NCBI GenBank assembly: GCA_937863995.1
Contig: CALMIK010000037.1
Coordinates: 1-64,000 of the forward strand
Source: an uncultured Chelatococcus sp.
GTDB taxonomy: Bacteria > Pseudomonadota > Alphaproteobacteria > Rhizobiales > Beijerinckiaceae
Direction: 5' to 3'
Length of the DNA: 64,000 nucleotides
Shown here in pieces: positions 18,976 to 27,019 of the stretch (position 1 is its first letter; every line of letters starts with the position of its first letter). The translations under genes and the position numbers were made by a program. The notes below the pieces were generated by a model, which saw only the letters and a list, made by a program, of their open reading frames with translations, ran no database searches and was not told the DNA's origin.

Positions 18976-20001
18976 ATGCTTGCCTTTTATGATCCCGATT
19001 CAGAGTTGCACCGCCCGCTACACCGCATCGCCGGGGGCGAACTGCGCCCCACTTATGAAACGGCGGAGCGGATCGGGATGCTCAGCAGTGCGCTGAACGA
19101 TATGGGCGTGCAGATCAGACGTCCGACCATCGCCGAGCCGGATGTGCGCGCGGCGATCGCACGGGTCCATGACGCGGATTATCTGGATTTTCTAGAGAAT
19201 GGCTTCCACGTCTGGTCGCAGGATCCCGCCAACGGGCCGGAGCTGCGCACCAGCATCCACACCAGCCGGCTGATGGGCCGCAGGCCCGATAATTTCCTCG
19301 GCCGCGCCGGATATTATCAGGCCGACAGCAGCGCCGTCCTGTGTGAGGGGACATGGCAATCCGCGCTGGCAAGCGTGCGCACAACGCTCGCGGCACTGGA
19401 TGCGGCCACTGCCGGAGCGCACCATGCCTATGCCTTGTGCCGCCCGCCCGGGCATCACGCCTATTGCGATCAGGCAGGCGGATTCTGCTATCTGAACAAC
19501 GCTGCCATCGCCGCCGCCGCCGCCGCCGCCAACGGAGCCCGGGTCGCCATCCTGGACGTCGACGTCCATCACGGAAACGGCACGCAACACATCTTTTACG
19601 AGCGCGCCGATGTACTGACCGTCTCGATCCACGCCGATCCGGCGCAGGCCTATCCGTTTTACGCGGGCTACGGTGACGAGACCGGCGCGGGAGAAGGCGA
19701 GGGCGCGAACGTCAACCTGCCGCTCGCTCTTGGCAGCGACCTGCCGGTCTATCTCGAGGCGATGAACGCCGCGCGCCGGCGCATCACGGATCATGCTCCG
19801 GACATTCTGGTGATCTCGCTGGGCCTCGACGCCTATCGGGGCGACCCCTTTGCCTGCATGGCGCTGGAGGCCGAGGATTTCACGAGGATCGGCGCTGCAT
19901 GCGACTTCGGCGTGCCCACGGTGCTGGTACAGGAGGGCGGCTATCCCTCGCCCGGACTTGGGCAGGTCCTTGCGCGCTTCCTTGCAGGATTGACGGGCTG
20001 A
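18976..20001 (+). CDS. Acetylpolyamine amidohydrolase / histone-deacetylase family
   Basis: 341 residues. The zinc-hydrolase core shows CRPPGHHAYCDQAGGFCYLN with the two His of the charge relay, DVDVHHGNGTQ with the Asp and His metal ligands, and LVISLGLDAYRGDP with the third ligand Asp. In bacteria this branch removes acetyl groups from N-acetylputrescine, N-acetylcadaverine or acetylspermidine. Placement after an importer, aminotransferase and aldehyde dehydrogenase supports that reading. A (GCC)7 tract at 19510-19530 encodes part of an alanine run. Possible end of the operon: a strong inverted repeat follows at 20010. Confidence 0.9.
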   Translation: MLAFYDPDSELHRPLHRIAGGELRPTYETAERIGMLSSALNDMGVQIRRPTIAEPDVRAAIARVHDADYLDFLENGFHVWSQDPANGPELRTSIHTSRLMGRRPDNFLGRAGYYQADSSAVLCEGTWQSALASVRTTLAALDAATAGAHHAYALCRPPGHHAYCDQAGGFCYLNNAAIAAAAAAANGARVAILDVDVHHGNGTQHIFYERADVLTVSIHADPAQAYPFYAGYGDETGAGEGEGANVNLPLALGSDLPVYLEAMNAARRRITDHAPDILVISLGLDAYRGDPFACMALEAEDFTRIGAACDFGVPTVLVQEGGYPSPGLGQVLARFLAGLTG

Positions 20002-20009
20002 CGGGCTTC

Positions 20010-20037
20010 GCGGTCGCTGGTCGTGACCGGCGACCGC
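20010..20037. terminator. Hairpin between convergent operons
   Basis: GCGGTCGC (20010-20017) pairs with GCGACCGC (20030-20037), and an inner GGTC/GACC extends the stem to a two-base loop. It lies between the convergent stops at 20001 and 20052. It lacks a T-run on either side, so a bidirectional Rho-aided terminator is the best guess. Confidence 0.5.
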
Positions 20038-20051
20038 GGGGCCTTCAGGGA

Positions 20052-20399
20052 TCAGACCTCGGGCAGAGGGGCATATTCAGGCCGGGCCGGGGTGAACACG
20101 TCGAGATTGATCACCTCCTCATCGCCAACGACCACCGCGTGATGCATCACGTTCGGCGGCACAACGACGATCCCGCCGGGACCAAGGCGCACCACCTGAT
20201 CGCCCACATGAAAGTCGCACTGGCCCGAGACGATATAGGCGATCTGCTCGTTTGCATGTTTGTGGGGCTTGGGTTCGTGGTCGGGTTGCAAACGATGCAG
20301 GGCGATGGTGGCCCCCGCCCCGGAAAATGCCTTCTGTTCGACGCCGGGCCGGATGGTTTTCCATTCCAGCGCCGACCAGTCGATCTGATGAACGTTCAT
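20052..20399 (-). CDS. Small cupin-domain protein
   Basis: 115 residues forming a single cupin barrel. The first metal-binding motif is visible in HEPKPHKHANEQIAYIVSG and the second in PGGIVVVPPNVMHHAVV, giving the expected His/Glu set. Single-domain cupins of this size can be metal-dependent dioxygenases, isomerases or ligand sensors. It is the last gene of the minus-strand operon that begins near 23.15 kb, 13 bases after the aldolase stop. No substrate can be assigned. Confidence 0.85.
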   Translation of the reverse strand: MNVHQIDWSALEWKTIRPGVEQKAFSGAGATIALHRLQPDHEPKPHKHANEQIAYIVSGQCDFHVGDQVVRLGPGGIVVVPPNVMHHAVVVGDEEVINLDVFTPARPEYAPLPEV

Positions 20400-20412
20400 G
20401 TATTCCTCTCCT

Positions 20413-21165
20413 TCAGTTTTCTGCGCGCGCGACCTGCATCAGTCCGCGCGCGGCATTCAGCAGCAACCCTTGATCCGAACCGCAGACGAAAACGGTGATT
20501 CCCTTTCCGGCCCAATGCGCCACCTGCGCACCGGTGCCGACGAAAAGGCCCGTAGCCTTGCCTGCGGCGCTCGCGGCGGCGATCACCCGGTCGATGGCCG
20601 ATACCAGTTCCGGCGCATCCATCGCGCAACCGAGCGATAGCGACAGATCGGCCGGGCCGACGAACAGGACATCGATCTCCGGCACCGCGGCGATTTCGTC
20701 CAGGCGGTCCAGCGCCCCGGCATCCTCGATCTGGGCCAGGATCACGCTTTGCTCATCCATGCGGGCCCGGTAGGCTTCGGCGGGTTCGGTGCCATAGCCG
20801 CCCGCCCGCCCCGACGGCGAGAACCCCCGCTTGCCGCGCGCGTATTTCATCGCCTCGGCGATGGCCTCGGCCTCGGCCGCATCGCGCACATGCGGAACCA
20901 TGGCGCCCACAGCCCCCAGATCCAGCGATGGCCACAGTGCCGGTGCAGCACCATGCGTGGCGCGGATCAGCACCGGCAGCCCCACTGAACGTGCGGCCAT
21001 TACCATCAGATCGAGCGCCCCGATCCCGACCGGCGCATGCTCCTGATCGACAACGATGAAATCGAGCCCGGCCAACCCCAGAATCTCGACGGCATGCGGG
21101 TCGGGCGTCTTGACGAAGGTGCCGATCAGCCGTTCACCCGCGAGGATGCGCGCACGCAGTTTCAT
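20413..21165 (-). CDS. HpcH/HpaI-type class II aldolase
   Basis: 250 residues with the TIM-barrel signature of pyruvate-dependent aldolases: FIVVDQEHAPVGIGAL with the catalytic His, LVMAARSVGLPVLIR, the loop GFSPSGRAGGYG, and QIEDAGALDRLDEIA with a metal-ligand Glu, followed by VLFVGPADLSLSLG. The family splits 4-hydroxy-2-oxo acids into pyruvate (or a related oxo acid) and an aldehyde. Its start overlaps the upstream hydrolase stop by four bases. In this operon it probably performs the final carbon-carbon cleavage. Confidence 0.9.
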   Translation of the reverse strand: MKLRARILAGERLIGTFVKTPDPHAVEILGLAGLDFIVVDQEHAPVGIGALDLMVMAARSVGLPVLIRATHGAAPALWPSLDLGAVGAMVPHVRDAAEAEAIAEAMKYARGKRGFSPSGRAGGYGTEPAEAYRARMDEQSVILAQIEDAGALDRLDEIAAVPEIDVLFVGPADLSLSLGCAMDAPELVSAIDRVIAAASAAGKATGLFVGTGAQVAHWAGKGITVFVCGSDQGLLLNAARGLMQVARAEN

Positions 21166-22070
21166 TCCAGCCCCACCAGTTCGGCGGCATTGGTGGACGT
21201 CATCAGTCGGATCGCGTCATCGTCATAACCCAGACGGATCAGCACCTCGATGATCTGGCGCATGCCCTCGACCGGGGTGGGATTGTTCTTCTGGCCCAGA
21301 TCTGAACCGAAGAAAGTATTTTCCACCCCGGCTGCGTCGATGGCCGCCCGCAGGTGGTCGTCATCGAACAGATGAAAGGTCGAAGGCACGAACATGCAAA
21401 TGGAATGCTCCATCTTTACACCCATGTTGACCAGTGCGGTGATGTCCTGGAACGTGCCTTCGTTCACGTAGGTCGGGTGGTTCAGGAACAGCCGCCTGAC
21501 GCCGCGCGCCTTGGCCTCCTCATAGAAGGGAAAGCATTCGCTGATATGGTGATGGCCTGCGGAGACGCAGGCATCGGCCTCGGCGATCAGGTCGAGGATC
21601 AGCTTGACCTCGTCTCGCACAACGCCCTTGTCATCGATCAGCGTCGCGGGGATGGCTTCGACGGTCTTCTTGCTGTTGACCGGGAATTTGTTCTTGAAAT
21701 CGGCTTCCTTGGCCTCATGATCCAGATGGTTCTTGGCATGGGCGGTGGCCATCCAGACGATCTTGGCGCCCTGTTTCAGCGCGTAATCCACGGCCGACGG
21801 ATTCAGCCCGCCCACCGGGTTATTCAGCACGATCGCGCCAAGCACGCGCGTCTGCAGTCCCAGGTTGTCGTTGATCAGCCTGACGATGGGCATCGTTGGA
21901 TAATAATGGTCTTTCAGCAGGATCGCCCGCATCCCGGCGGCATCGGCGGCGCGAGCGACCTCGAAATGGTCGACCTTGCGCGGGTGAAGCGAAGGGCCGG
22001 GATGCAGGTGCAGGTCCACCGCGCCTGTCATCAGGGCGTCGATCCGGGGAATGATGCTTTCTTCTGTCAT
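21162..22070 (-). CDS. DUF6282-type metal-dependent hydrolase (amidohydrolase-like)
   Basis: 302 residues from the ATG at 22070. DLHLHPGPSLHPRKVDH near residue 20 is the His-x-His metal-binding start of amidohydrolase-like TIM barrels. Further likely ligands are VSAGHHHISE and TFFGSDLGQ. WMATAHAKNHLDHEA and NHPTYVNEGTFQ resemble proteins grouped as DUF6282. No activity is firmly known for the family; opening of a ring amide or lactone is plausible. The open frame extends upstream inside the flavoprotein gene, but the chosen ATG lies just after that gene's stop. Confidence 0.75.
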   Translation of the reverse strand: MTEESIIPRIDALMTGAVDLHLHPGPSLHPRKVDHFEVARAADAAGMRAILLKDHYYPTMPIVRLINDNLGLQTRVLGAIVLNNPVGGLNPSAVDYALKQGAKIVWMATAHAKNHLDHEAKEADFKNKFPVNSKKTVEAIPATLIDDKGVVRDEVKLILDLIAEADACVSAGHHHISECFPFYEEAKARGVRRLFLNHPTYVNEGTFQDITALVNMGVKMEHSICMFVPSTFHLFDDDHLRAAIDAAGVENTFFGSDLGQKNNPTPVEGMRQIIEVLIRLGYDDDAIRLMTSTNAAELVGLE

Positions 22071-22075
22071 GTCGT

Positions 22076-23152
22076 TTACTCCGATTTTCCTGCATCCAGC
22101 GGTGCCGGAATGAAATTGCGCCAATGAGCGTCCAGCTTCGGCATGTCGGCGAAGCGGCAGCGCGCATCTGCAGCGCGGCCGATCAACGCGGCCACGGTTG
22201 TGTCCTTGTCGCGGCAATAGGCATCCAGCGCGGCCACCGCATCCGAGATCACCGGCCAGCCGCGCAGCATCACCTCGGAGCTGAGGCCCACTGCCGAGGC
22301 CCCCGCCAGCAGCATTCGCGCTACGTCGAGGCCGCTGGTCGCGCCATTGATCCCGATCAGCGAAGGCTCCTGGCCCAGTCGCATCCGTGTCTCCGCCAGC
22401 CAGTGACAGGTCAGCGGCAGGTTCCAGAATCCGCCGAAGCCGCAACTCGTGCCGAGCATCGGTGCCTGGGTTTCCAGATCGGGCAGCATGCCTAAGGCGC
22501 GTCCCGCCATCACCACGCTTTCAGCTCCTGCGGCGAAGGCGGCAGCGGCCAGATCGGGCACACGCTCGCTCTGCCCGGTGACCTTGATCCAGACCGGGAT
22601 GTCCAGCGAGCCAGTCATCATCGCGGTCAGCTTGCCGACCCGTTCGGGGGAGAGTTCGGTGCTGACCGCCCCCTTGGCGGCCTGACTGGCATAAGGGGTG
22701 CCGATGTTGAATTCCAGAACCCGGAAGCCGCCTGCCTGCACCCTGAGCGCCATGTCGAGGGCAGCGCCTTCATCCGCAAGAATCAGCGAGGGCACGTAGA
22801 GGCAGTCATGGGTGAGCGCCAGTTCCTCCATTCGCCGCGACATGGCGAGCCAGTCCTCGAACGCCAGCGGCGTCAACCCCGATCGCGTCAGCAGGCTGAC
22901 TGCGGCGGGCGTCTCCGGCCCCCACGGAACAGGCTGCCAGTCACGGTCCAGCGCCACGTATTCGGCCCTGCTCAACTGATCCTTGGCGGCCTCGGATTCA
23001 TTGGTGGATTTTCCCACCACCGCCCCCGCGCCCGACAAGATGGCCGAACGGATGCCGGCTTCATCGATCAGATGCTCGCCGGCGGCGGCGATCACCGGGT
23101 TCTTCAGCCGCAGACGGCCGACGTGTGTTTGCAGATGCGTCATCTCAACCAT
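22076..23152 (-). CDS. Dihydroorotate-dehydrogenase-like FMN flavoprotein
   Basis: 358 residues. LKNPVIAAAGEHLIDEAGI, the repeated VWIKVTGQSERV and GINGATSGLDVARMLLAGAS segments fit the FMN-binding barrel of class I dihydroorotate dehydrogenases and the C-terminal half of dihydropyrimidine dehydrogenase. No iron-sulphur or NAD domain is present, so it needs an external electron partner. It is the first long gene of the operon. The start (23152, or ATG 23143) has no Shine-Dalgarno on its strand, but a short upstream frame ends on top of it. It is not placed in a pyrimidine synthesis context, so a catabolic role is more likely. Confidence 0.78.
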   Translation of the reverse strand: MVEMTHLQTHVGRLRLKNPVIAAAGEHLIDEAGIRSAILSGAGAVVGKSTNESEAAKDQLSRAEYVALDRDWQPVPWGPETPAAVSLLTRSGLTPLAFEDWLAMSRRMEELALTHDCLYVPSLILADEGAALDMALRVQAGGFRVLEFNIGTPYASQAAKGAVSTELSPERVGKLTAMMTGSLDIPVWIKVTGQSERVPDLAAAAFAAGAESVVMAGRALGMLPDLETQAPMLGTSCGFGGFWNLPLTCHWLAETRMRLGQEPSLIGINGATSGLDVARMLLAGASAVGLSSEVMLRGWPVISDAVAALDAYCRDKDTTVAALIGRAADARCRFADMPKLDAHWRNFIPAPLDAGKSE

Positions 23153-23267
23153 TCGGGAAGAGGGGGAGGAAAAGGACGATCCCGACCGATGCCGGGGTCG
23201 GATTGACGGTGTTCATGGCCACTTCAGCTCCCTCGGCGAGAGGCGCGGTCGCCTCGATAATTCTCAT
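23145..23267 (-). CDS. Possible 40-residue leader ORF coupled to the flavoprotein gene
   Basis: MRIIEATAPLAEGAEVAMNT followed by about 20 residues, ending FLPLFPNG and a TGA that overlaps the first codons of the flavoprotein gene. AGAGAG lies about seven bases upstream of its ATG at 23267. The flavoprotein start lacks a ribosome-binding site, so arrival by translational coupling from this frame is attractive. The peptide is not recognised; it could be a remnant of a longer gene. Existence as a protein is unproven. Confidence 0.35.
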   Translation of the reverse strand: MRIIEATAPLAEGAEVAMNTVNPTPASVGIVLFLPLFPNG

Positions 23268-23285
23268 CACGGTAGCTCTCTCGCT

Positions 23286-23312
23286 GTTCTCCATTAGAGA
23301 ACGACGTTCTCT
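23286..23312. promoter_or_regulatory. IclR-type operator with three alternating half-sites
   Basis: AGAGAACGACGTTCTCT (23296-23312) is a perfect odd palindrome. GTTCTC at 23286-23291 adds a third half-site in inverted orientation to the left arm. ATATAAT follows at once on the plus strand and could be a -10 for the regulator gene. The site lies between the minus-strand flavoprotein operon and the IclR gene, so one regulator could act in both directions. Confidence 0.72.
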
Positions 23313-23382
23313 ATATAATTGCAAATTGAATCGAAATGTCAATAATGATGTCCGATGCTGCGTGTTCGGAGGAGGGATTCTC

Positions 23383-24147
23383 GTGGCTGGTGATGGGGTC
23401 AAGGCTGCAGACGTCTGTCTGCGCATACTGGAATACGTGGCATTCGAGGCGAACGGTCCCGGGGTGACGCAAATCGCCGATGCGGTGGGCGTCGCCAAGA
23501 GCGCCGCGTTCAAACACCTGCAGACGCTGATAGACCACGGGTTCGTCACCCAGGAGGTGGTCACGACGCGTTATTTCCTGGGGCCCAAGGCGTGGCTGCT
23601 CAGCGGCAAGGCGCCGAATCTCGACGATATCGCCTCGATTGCGGCACCTTTCATGAGGGCGGTCCGCGACGACACCGGGATGGCTGTGGTGCTGAGTGTG
23701 CCAACGCCGCACAGCGCCCTCGTGCTGTTCACCTGCCCCAGCAACCAGCAGATCGAGATCGGCGTGCGCCCGGGAAGCGAACTGGCTTTGCACGCATCGG
23801 CCCAGGGCAAGGTCTTTCTTGCCTTTGGGGGCGAGGGGGCGGCCATATCCGCTCGGACGGGCCGTCTGGTCGCCGTGACGCCCCGCACGATAACCGATCC
23901 GGCGGAACTGCTGGCTGACATCGCGCGCGTGCGCAACCTGGGTTATGCCACGGCGCCCGAGCAATCGCTGCTGGGTATCAATGCGATAGCTGCGCCGGTC
24001 TATAATTACGACAACCGTCTGGTCGGCAGCATAGGGCTGATCGGCTCCATCCAGCATATTCTGGCAGAGCCACCCGAGGCGTTGGTCACGCGTGTGCTGC
24101 GCCTGACCAGCGACGTGTCCGCGGCATTGGGGCGCCACAGCGCCTGA
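23383..24147 (+). CDS. IclR-family transcriptional regulator of the flavoprotein/aldolase operon
   Basis: 254 residues. Winged-helix DNA-binding part (AADVCLRILEYVAFEANGPG, IADAVGVAKSAAFKHLQTL) followed by the effector domain (SELALHASAQGKVFLAFGGE, LLGINAIAAPVYNYDNRL). The start is GTG 23383: GGAGGAGG lies seven bases upstream and family homology begins immediately. The frame could open far upstream but would run through the operator. It is divergent from the 20.0-23.15 kb operon and most likely controls that operon and itself through the palindrome at 23296-23312. Confidence 0.9.
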   Translation: MAGDGVKAADVCLRILEYVAFEANGPGVTQIADAVGVAKSAAFKHLQTLIDHGFVTQEVVTTRYFLGPKAWLLSGKAPNLDDIASIAAPFMRAVRDDTGMAVVLSVPTPHSALVLFTCPSNQQIEIGVRPGSELALHASAQGKVFLAFGGEGAAISARTGRLVAVTPRTITDPAELLADIARVRNLGYATAPEQSLLGINAIAAPVYNYDNRLVGSIGLIGSIQHILAEPPEALVTRVLRLTSDVSAALGRHSA

Positions 24148-24217
24148 AGGACTGGCTGCGATCTGCGCCTTGCGGGTCGCTATTCGAGGTTAATTCCCGG
24201 ATTTCCATGCAATAGCA

Positions 24218-24886
24218 TCAGTCGATCACATCGAACTTGAGGTAGCGCGCCAGCGCGGTTGCTGCATTGACCATGTGTTCGCGCATGACGCGGGCGGCTT
24301 CCTCCGGCTCGCCGCGCGCCATGGCGCGCAGGATGGCGGCGTGTTCCTCGAACGAGGTGCGCAATCGCTCAGGATAGCGCAGTTGCGTCCGCCGGAAAGG
24401 CAGAAGGCGTGCCTTCAGCGCCGTCGCCTGATCCACCAGGAACGCGTTATGGGTGGCGCGATAGAGCGCATCGTGGAAGGCGAGGTTGGCTTCGTCATAG
24501 GAGGCGAGATCGCCCCTGACCGCAGCGTCGTGCGAGTTCTCATGTAGCTCAATGAGCTGGGCGCGCTCCAATCCCGTGATGCGATGGGTGGCGAGCCGCA
24601 CGCACAGCGCCTCGATTTCGGCGGTGACCTCGAACATTTCCATCAGACGGTCGGGCGTCAGGGGCAGCACGATCGCGCCGCGCCGCGGCCGGATTTCGAT
24701 AAGTCCGGCTGCTTCGAGATGGCGCAACGCTTCCCGCACGGGGGTCCGCGATGCATCGAAACGCGCGAGCAGCGCCGCCTCGTCGAGCACCATGCCCGGA
24801 GGAATGATACCGGTCGAGATGTCATCCGTCAGGGTAATGCGAATACGCTCGGCGAGCGAGCTGCCTTCGGGAATGTCGGATGTCAC
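24218..24886 (-). CDS. GntR/FCD-family regulator of the malonate operon (MdcY-like)
   Basis: 222 residues. N-terminal winged helix (IRITLTDDISTGIIPPGMVLDE, FDASRTPVREALRHLEAAGL) and C-terminal FCD ligand domain with metal-ligand pattern (DEANLAFHDALYRATHN, FEEHAAILRAMARGE). It is divergent from mdcA. In Acinetobacter a GntR-type repressor, MdcY, controls a malonate operon of the same gene order and responds to malonate. By position and family this protein is the best candidate for the same job; that remains inference. Confidence 0.85.
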   Translation of the reverse strand: MTSDIPEGSSLAERIRITLTDDISTGIIPPGMVLDEAALLARFDASRTPVREALRHLEAAGLIEIRPRRGAIVLPLTPDRLMEMFEVTAEIEALCVRLATHRITGLERAQLIELHENSHDAAVRGDLASYDEANLAFHDALYRATHNAFLVDQATALKARLLPFRRTQLRYPERLRTSFEEHAAILRAMARGEPEEAARVMREHMVNAATALARYLKFDVID

Positions 24887-24907
24887 GCTATACGCCTTTG
24901 CCCTGCA

Positions 24908-24952
24908 TTGTGAATTTAGAAAGATGTTATTTTGGCTTAAAAAAATTCACAA
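24908..24952. promoter_or_regulatory. Inverted repeat in the gntR-mdcA intergenic region
   Basis: TTGTGAATTT (24908-24917) and AAATTCACAA (24943-24952) are perfect 10-base arms separated by 25 bases in an A/T-rich stretch. Arms three helical turns apart could be two half-sites of a regulator or a leader hairpin of the GntR gene. Confidence 0.45.
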
Positions 24953-24970
24953 GATAAAAAATATGCCCTT

Positions 24971-24982
24971 TATGTGTACAGT
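24971..24982. promoter_or_regulatory. Possible MdcY-like operator upstream of mdcA
   Basis: TATGTGTACAGT matches 8 of 12 positions of the ATTGTATACAAT site I recall for Acinetobacter MdcY. It lies 71 bases before the mdcA ATG. The match is partial and the consensus is from memory. Confidence 0.35.
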
Positions 24983-25052
24983 TGATTGCATTCGCATCGG
25001 CTGTCCGTATAAGGTAACGACAGCGCAGCCCGATAGAACCGCGAGGAATTCC

Positions 25053-26690
25053 ATGAGTCGGTGGAACAAGCTGGGCGTAAACCGTGCGGCGAGGATCGAG
25101 CGCGCGTCGCATGTCGCCAAAGGCAAGATCGTGGATGCGACGCGGATCGGCGACCTGCTTGAGCAGGTGATCGAGCCCGGGGACCGGGTGTGCATCGAGG
25201 GCAACAACCAGAAGCAGGCGGACTTTCTCGCCGACGCGCTGGCGCATCTCGATCCGGCCAAGGTTCATGACCTCCACATCGTCCAGTCAGTTCTGGCGCT
25301 GCCGGAGCACCTCGACGTGTTCGAACGCGGGGTTGCCTCGCGTCTGGATTTCTCCTTCTCCGGCCCGCAGGCAGCGCGCCTCGCACGGCTTCTGAGCAGC
25401 GGCAAGCTGAAGATCGGCGCTATCCATACTTATCTGGAGCTGTTCGGGCGCTACTTCACCGATCTCACGCCGCGCGTCAGCCTGGTCTGCGCGCAGGCGG
25501 CGGACAGGGAGGGCAATCTCTACACCGGCGGCAACACGGAGGACACGCCGGTCATCGTTGAGGCAACGGCCTTCCGCCGCGGGGTTGTGATCGTTCAGGC
25601 GAATGAGATCGTGGATCGTGTGCCGCGCGTCGACATCCCCGGCGACTGGGTCGATTTCGTCGTCAGGAGCCCGCGGCCGCATTATATCGAACCGCTCTTC
25701 ACCCGCGATCCGGCGCAGATTTCCGAGGTGCAGGTGTTGATGGCCATGATGGCCATCAAGGGCATCTACGCGGAATACGGCGTGCGCCGGCTCAACCATG
25801 GCATCGGCTTCGACACGGCGGCGATCGAGCTGCTGTTGCCGACCTACGGTGAGAGTCTCGGGTTGAGGGGCAAGATTGCAACCCATTGGGCGCTCAATCC
25901 GCATCCAGCGCTCATTCCGGCCATCGAGGCGGGTTTTGTGGAGAGCGTGCATTCTTTCGGCTCGGAACTCGGCATGGAGAACTACGTGCGGGCGCGGCCG
26001 GACGTGTTCTTCACCGGCCCGGACGGCTCCCTGCGCTCCAACAGGGCGCTGTCCCAGACCGCAGGTCTTTATGGCTGCGACATGTTCATCGGGTCGACGC
26101 TCCAGATCGACCTTGCGGGCAACAGCTCGACGGCGACGCTTGGGCGAATAGCGGGCTTTGGCGGCGCGCCCAACATGGGGTCCGATGCACGCGGCCGCCG
26201 GCATGCAACCGAACCGTGGCTTCGCGCGGGGCGCGAGGCAGACGCCGGCGGTATCCCGCGCGGGCGCAAGCTCGTCGTACAGATGGTCGAGACTTTCCGC
26301 GAGCACATGGAACCCGCCTTCGTCGAAAGGCTGGATGCATGGGAACTGGCCGAAAGCGCCGGACTGGAGCTGCCGCCGGTGATGATTTATGGCGACGACG
26401 TCACCCATATCCTCACCGAGGAGGGCATCGCCAACCTGCTGCTGTGCCGCAACGACGAGGAGCGGGAGCAGGCGATCCGGGGCGTCGCGGGCTACACGCC
26501 GGTAGGTTTGGCGCGCGACAAGCGGATGGTTGGGAACCTGCGCGACAGGGGCGTGATCCGCCGGCCTGAGGACATCGGGGTAGATCCGGCGATTGCAACA
26601 CGAGACCTGCTGGCCGCACGGTCGATGAAAGACCTCGTGCGCGCCTCCGGTGGCCTCTACGATCCACCGACCCGATTCAGGAGCTGGTGA
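25053..26690 (+). CDS. mdcA: Malonate decarboxylase alpha subunit (acetyl-ACP:malonate ACP transferase)
   Basis: 545 residues, the usual MdcA length. It exchanges acetyl for malonyl on the acyl carrier protein, starting the decarboxylation cycle. Recognisable stretches include RVCIEGNNQKQADFLADALA, FSGPQAARLARLL, NLYTGGNTEDTPVIVEATAF, RRLNHGIGFDTAAIELLLP and GGAPNMGSDARGRRH. ATG 25053 is chosen with GAGGAA upstream and family homology beginning with MSRWNKLG. The open frame runs much further upstream, across the intergenic region, and is not coding there. First gene of the mdcACDEGBH operon. Confidence 0.95.
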   Translation: MSRWNKLGVNRAARIERASHVAKGKIVDATRIGDLLEQVIEPGDRVCIEGNNQKQADFLADALAHLDPAKVHDLHIVQSVLALPEHLDVFERGVASRLDFSFSGPQAARLARLLSSGKLKIGAIHTYLELFGRYFTDLTPRVSLVCAQAADREGNLYTGGNTEDTPVIVEATAFRRGVVIVQANEIVDRVPRVDIPGDWVDFVVRSPRPHYIEPLFTRDPAQISEVQVLMAMMAIKGIYAEYGVRRLNHGIGFDTAAIELLLPTYGESLGLRGKIATHWALNPHPALIPAIEAGFVESVHSFGSELGMENYVRARPDVFFTGPDGSLRSNRALSQTAGLYGCDMFIGSTLQIDLAGNSSTATLGRIAGFGGAPNMGSDARGRRHATEPWLRAGREADAGGIPRGRKLVVQMVETFREHMEPAFVERLDAWELAESAGLELPPVMIYGDDVTHILTEEGIANLLLCRNDEEREQAIRGVAGYTPVGLARDKRMVGNLRDRGVIRRPEDIGVDPAIATRDLLAARSMKDLVRASGGLYDPPTRFRSW

Positions 26691-26701
26691 GGGCGAGACC
26701 G

Positions 26702-27019
26702 ATGGAAAGATTATCCTATGAATTTCCGGGCGGAAACCCGATTCCGACTGCGAACAGCGCGGTGCTCATCGGCGTGCTCGGCTCCGGGAATCTCGAAGTC
26801 CTGGTGGAATCGGCGTCGCTCGGCGGCGCATGCCGGATCGAGATTGAAACCGCTGCCTTCGGCTTCGGACGCATCTGGGAAGCGGTGCTGACGGACATCT
26901 TCGACCAATGGCGTGTCGGCGATGTCCGCATATCGATCAACGATGCCGGCGCGACACCCGCTGTCGTTTCGCTACGGCTCAACCAGGCGCTTCAGGCTTT
27001 CGCGGGGAAAAAGCCATGA
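26702..27019 (+). CDS. mdcC: Malonate decarboxylase acyl carrier protein (delta subunit)
   Basis: 105 residues. The prosthetic-group serine is in LIGVLGSGNLEVLVE (Ser about 28), which carries 2'-(5''-phosphoribosyl)-3'-dephospho-CoA instead of phosphopantetheine in this enzyme family. It shuttles acetyl and malonyl between MdcA and MdcDE. Start ATG 26702, 11 bases after the mdcA stop. Its stop overlaps the mdcD start as ATGA. Only slightly longer than the typical 99 residues because of N-terminal residues. Confidence 0.93.
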   Translation: MERLSYEFPGGNPIPTANSAVLIGVLGSGNLEVLVESASLGGACRIEIETAAFGFGRIWEAVLTDIFDQWRVGDVRISINDAGATPAVVSLRLNQALQAFAGKKP

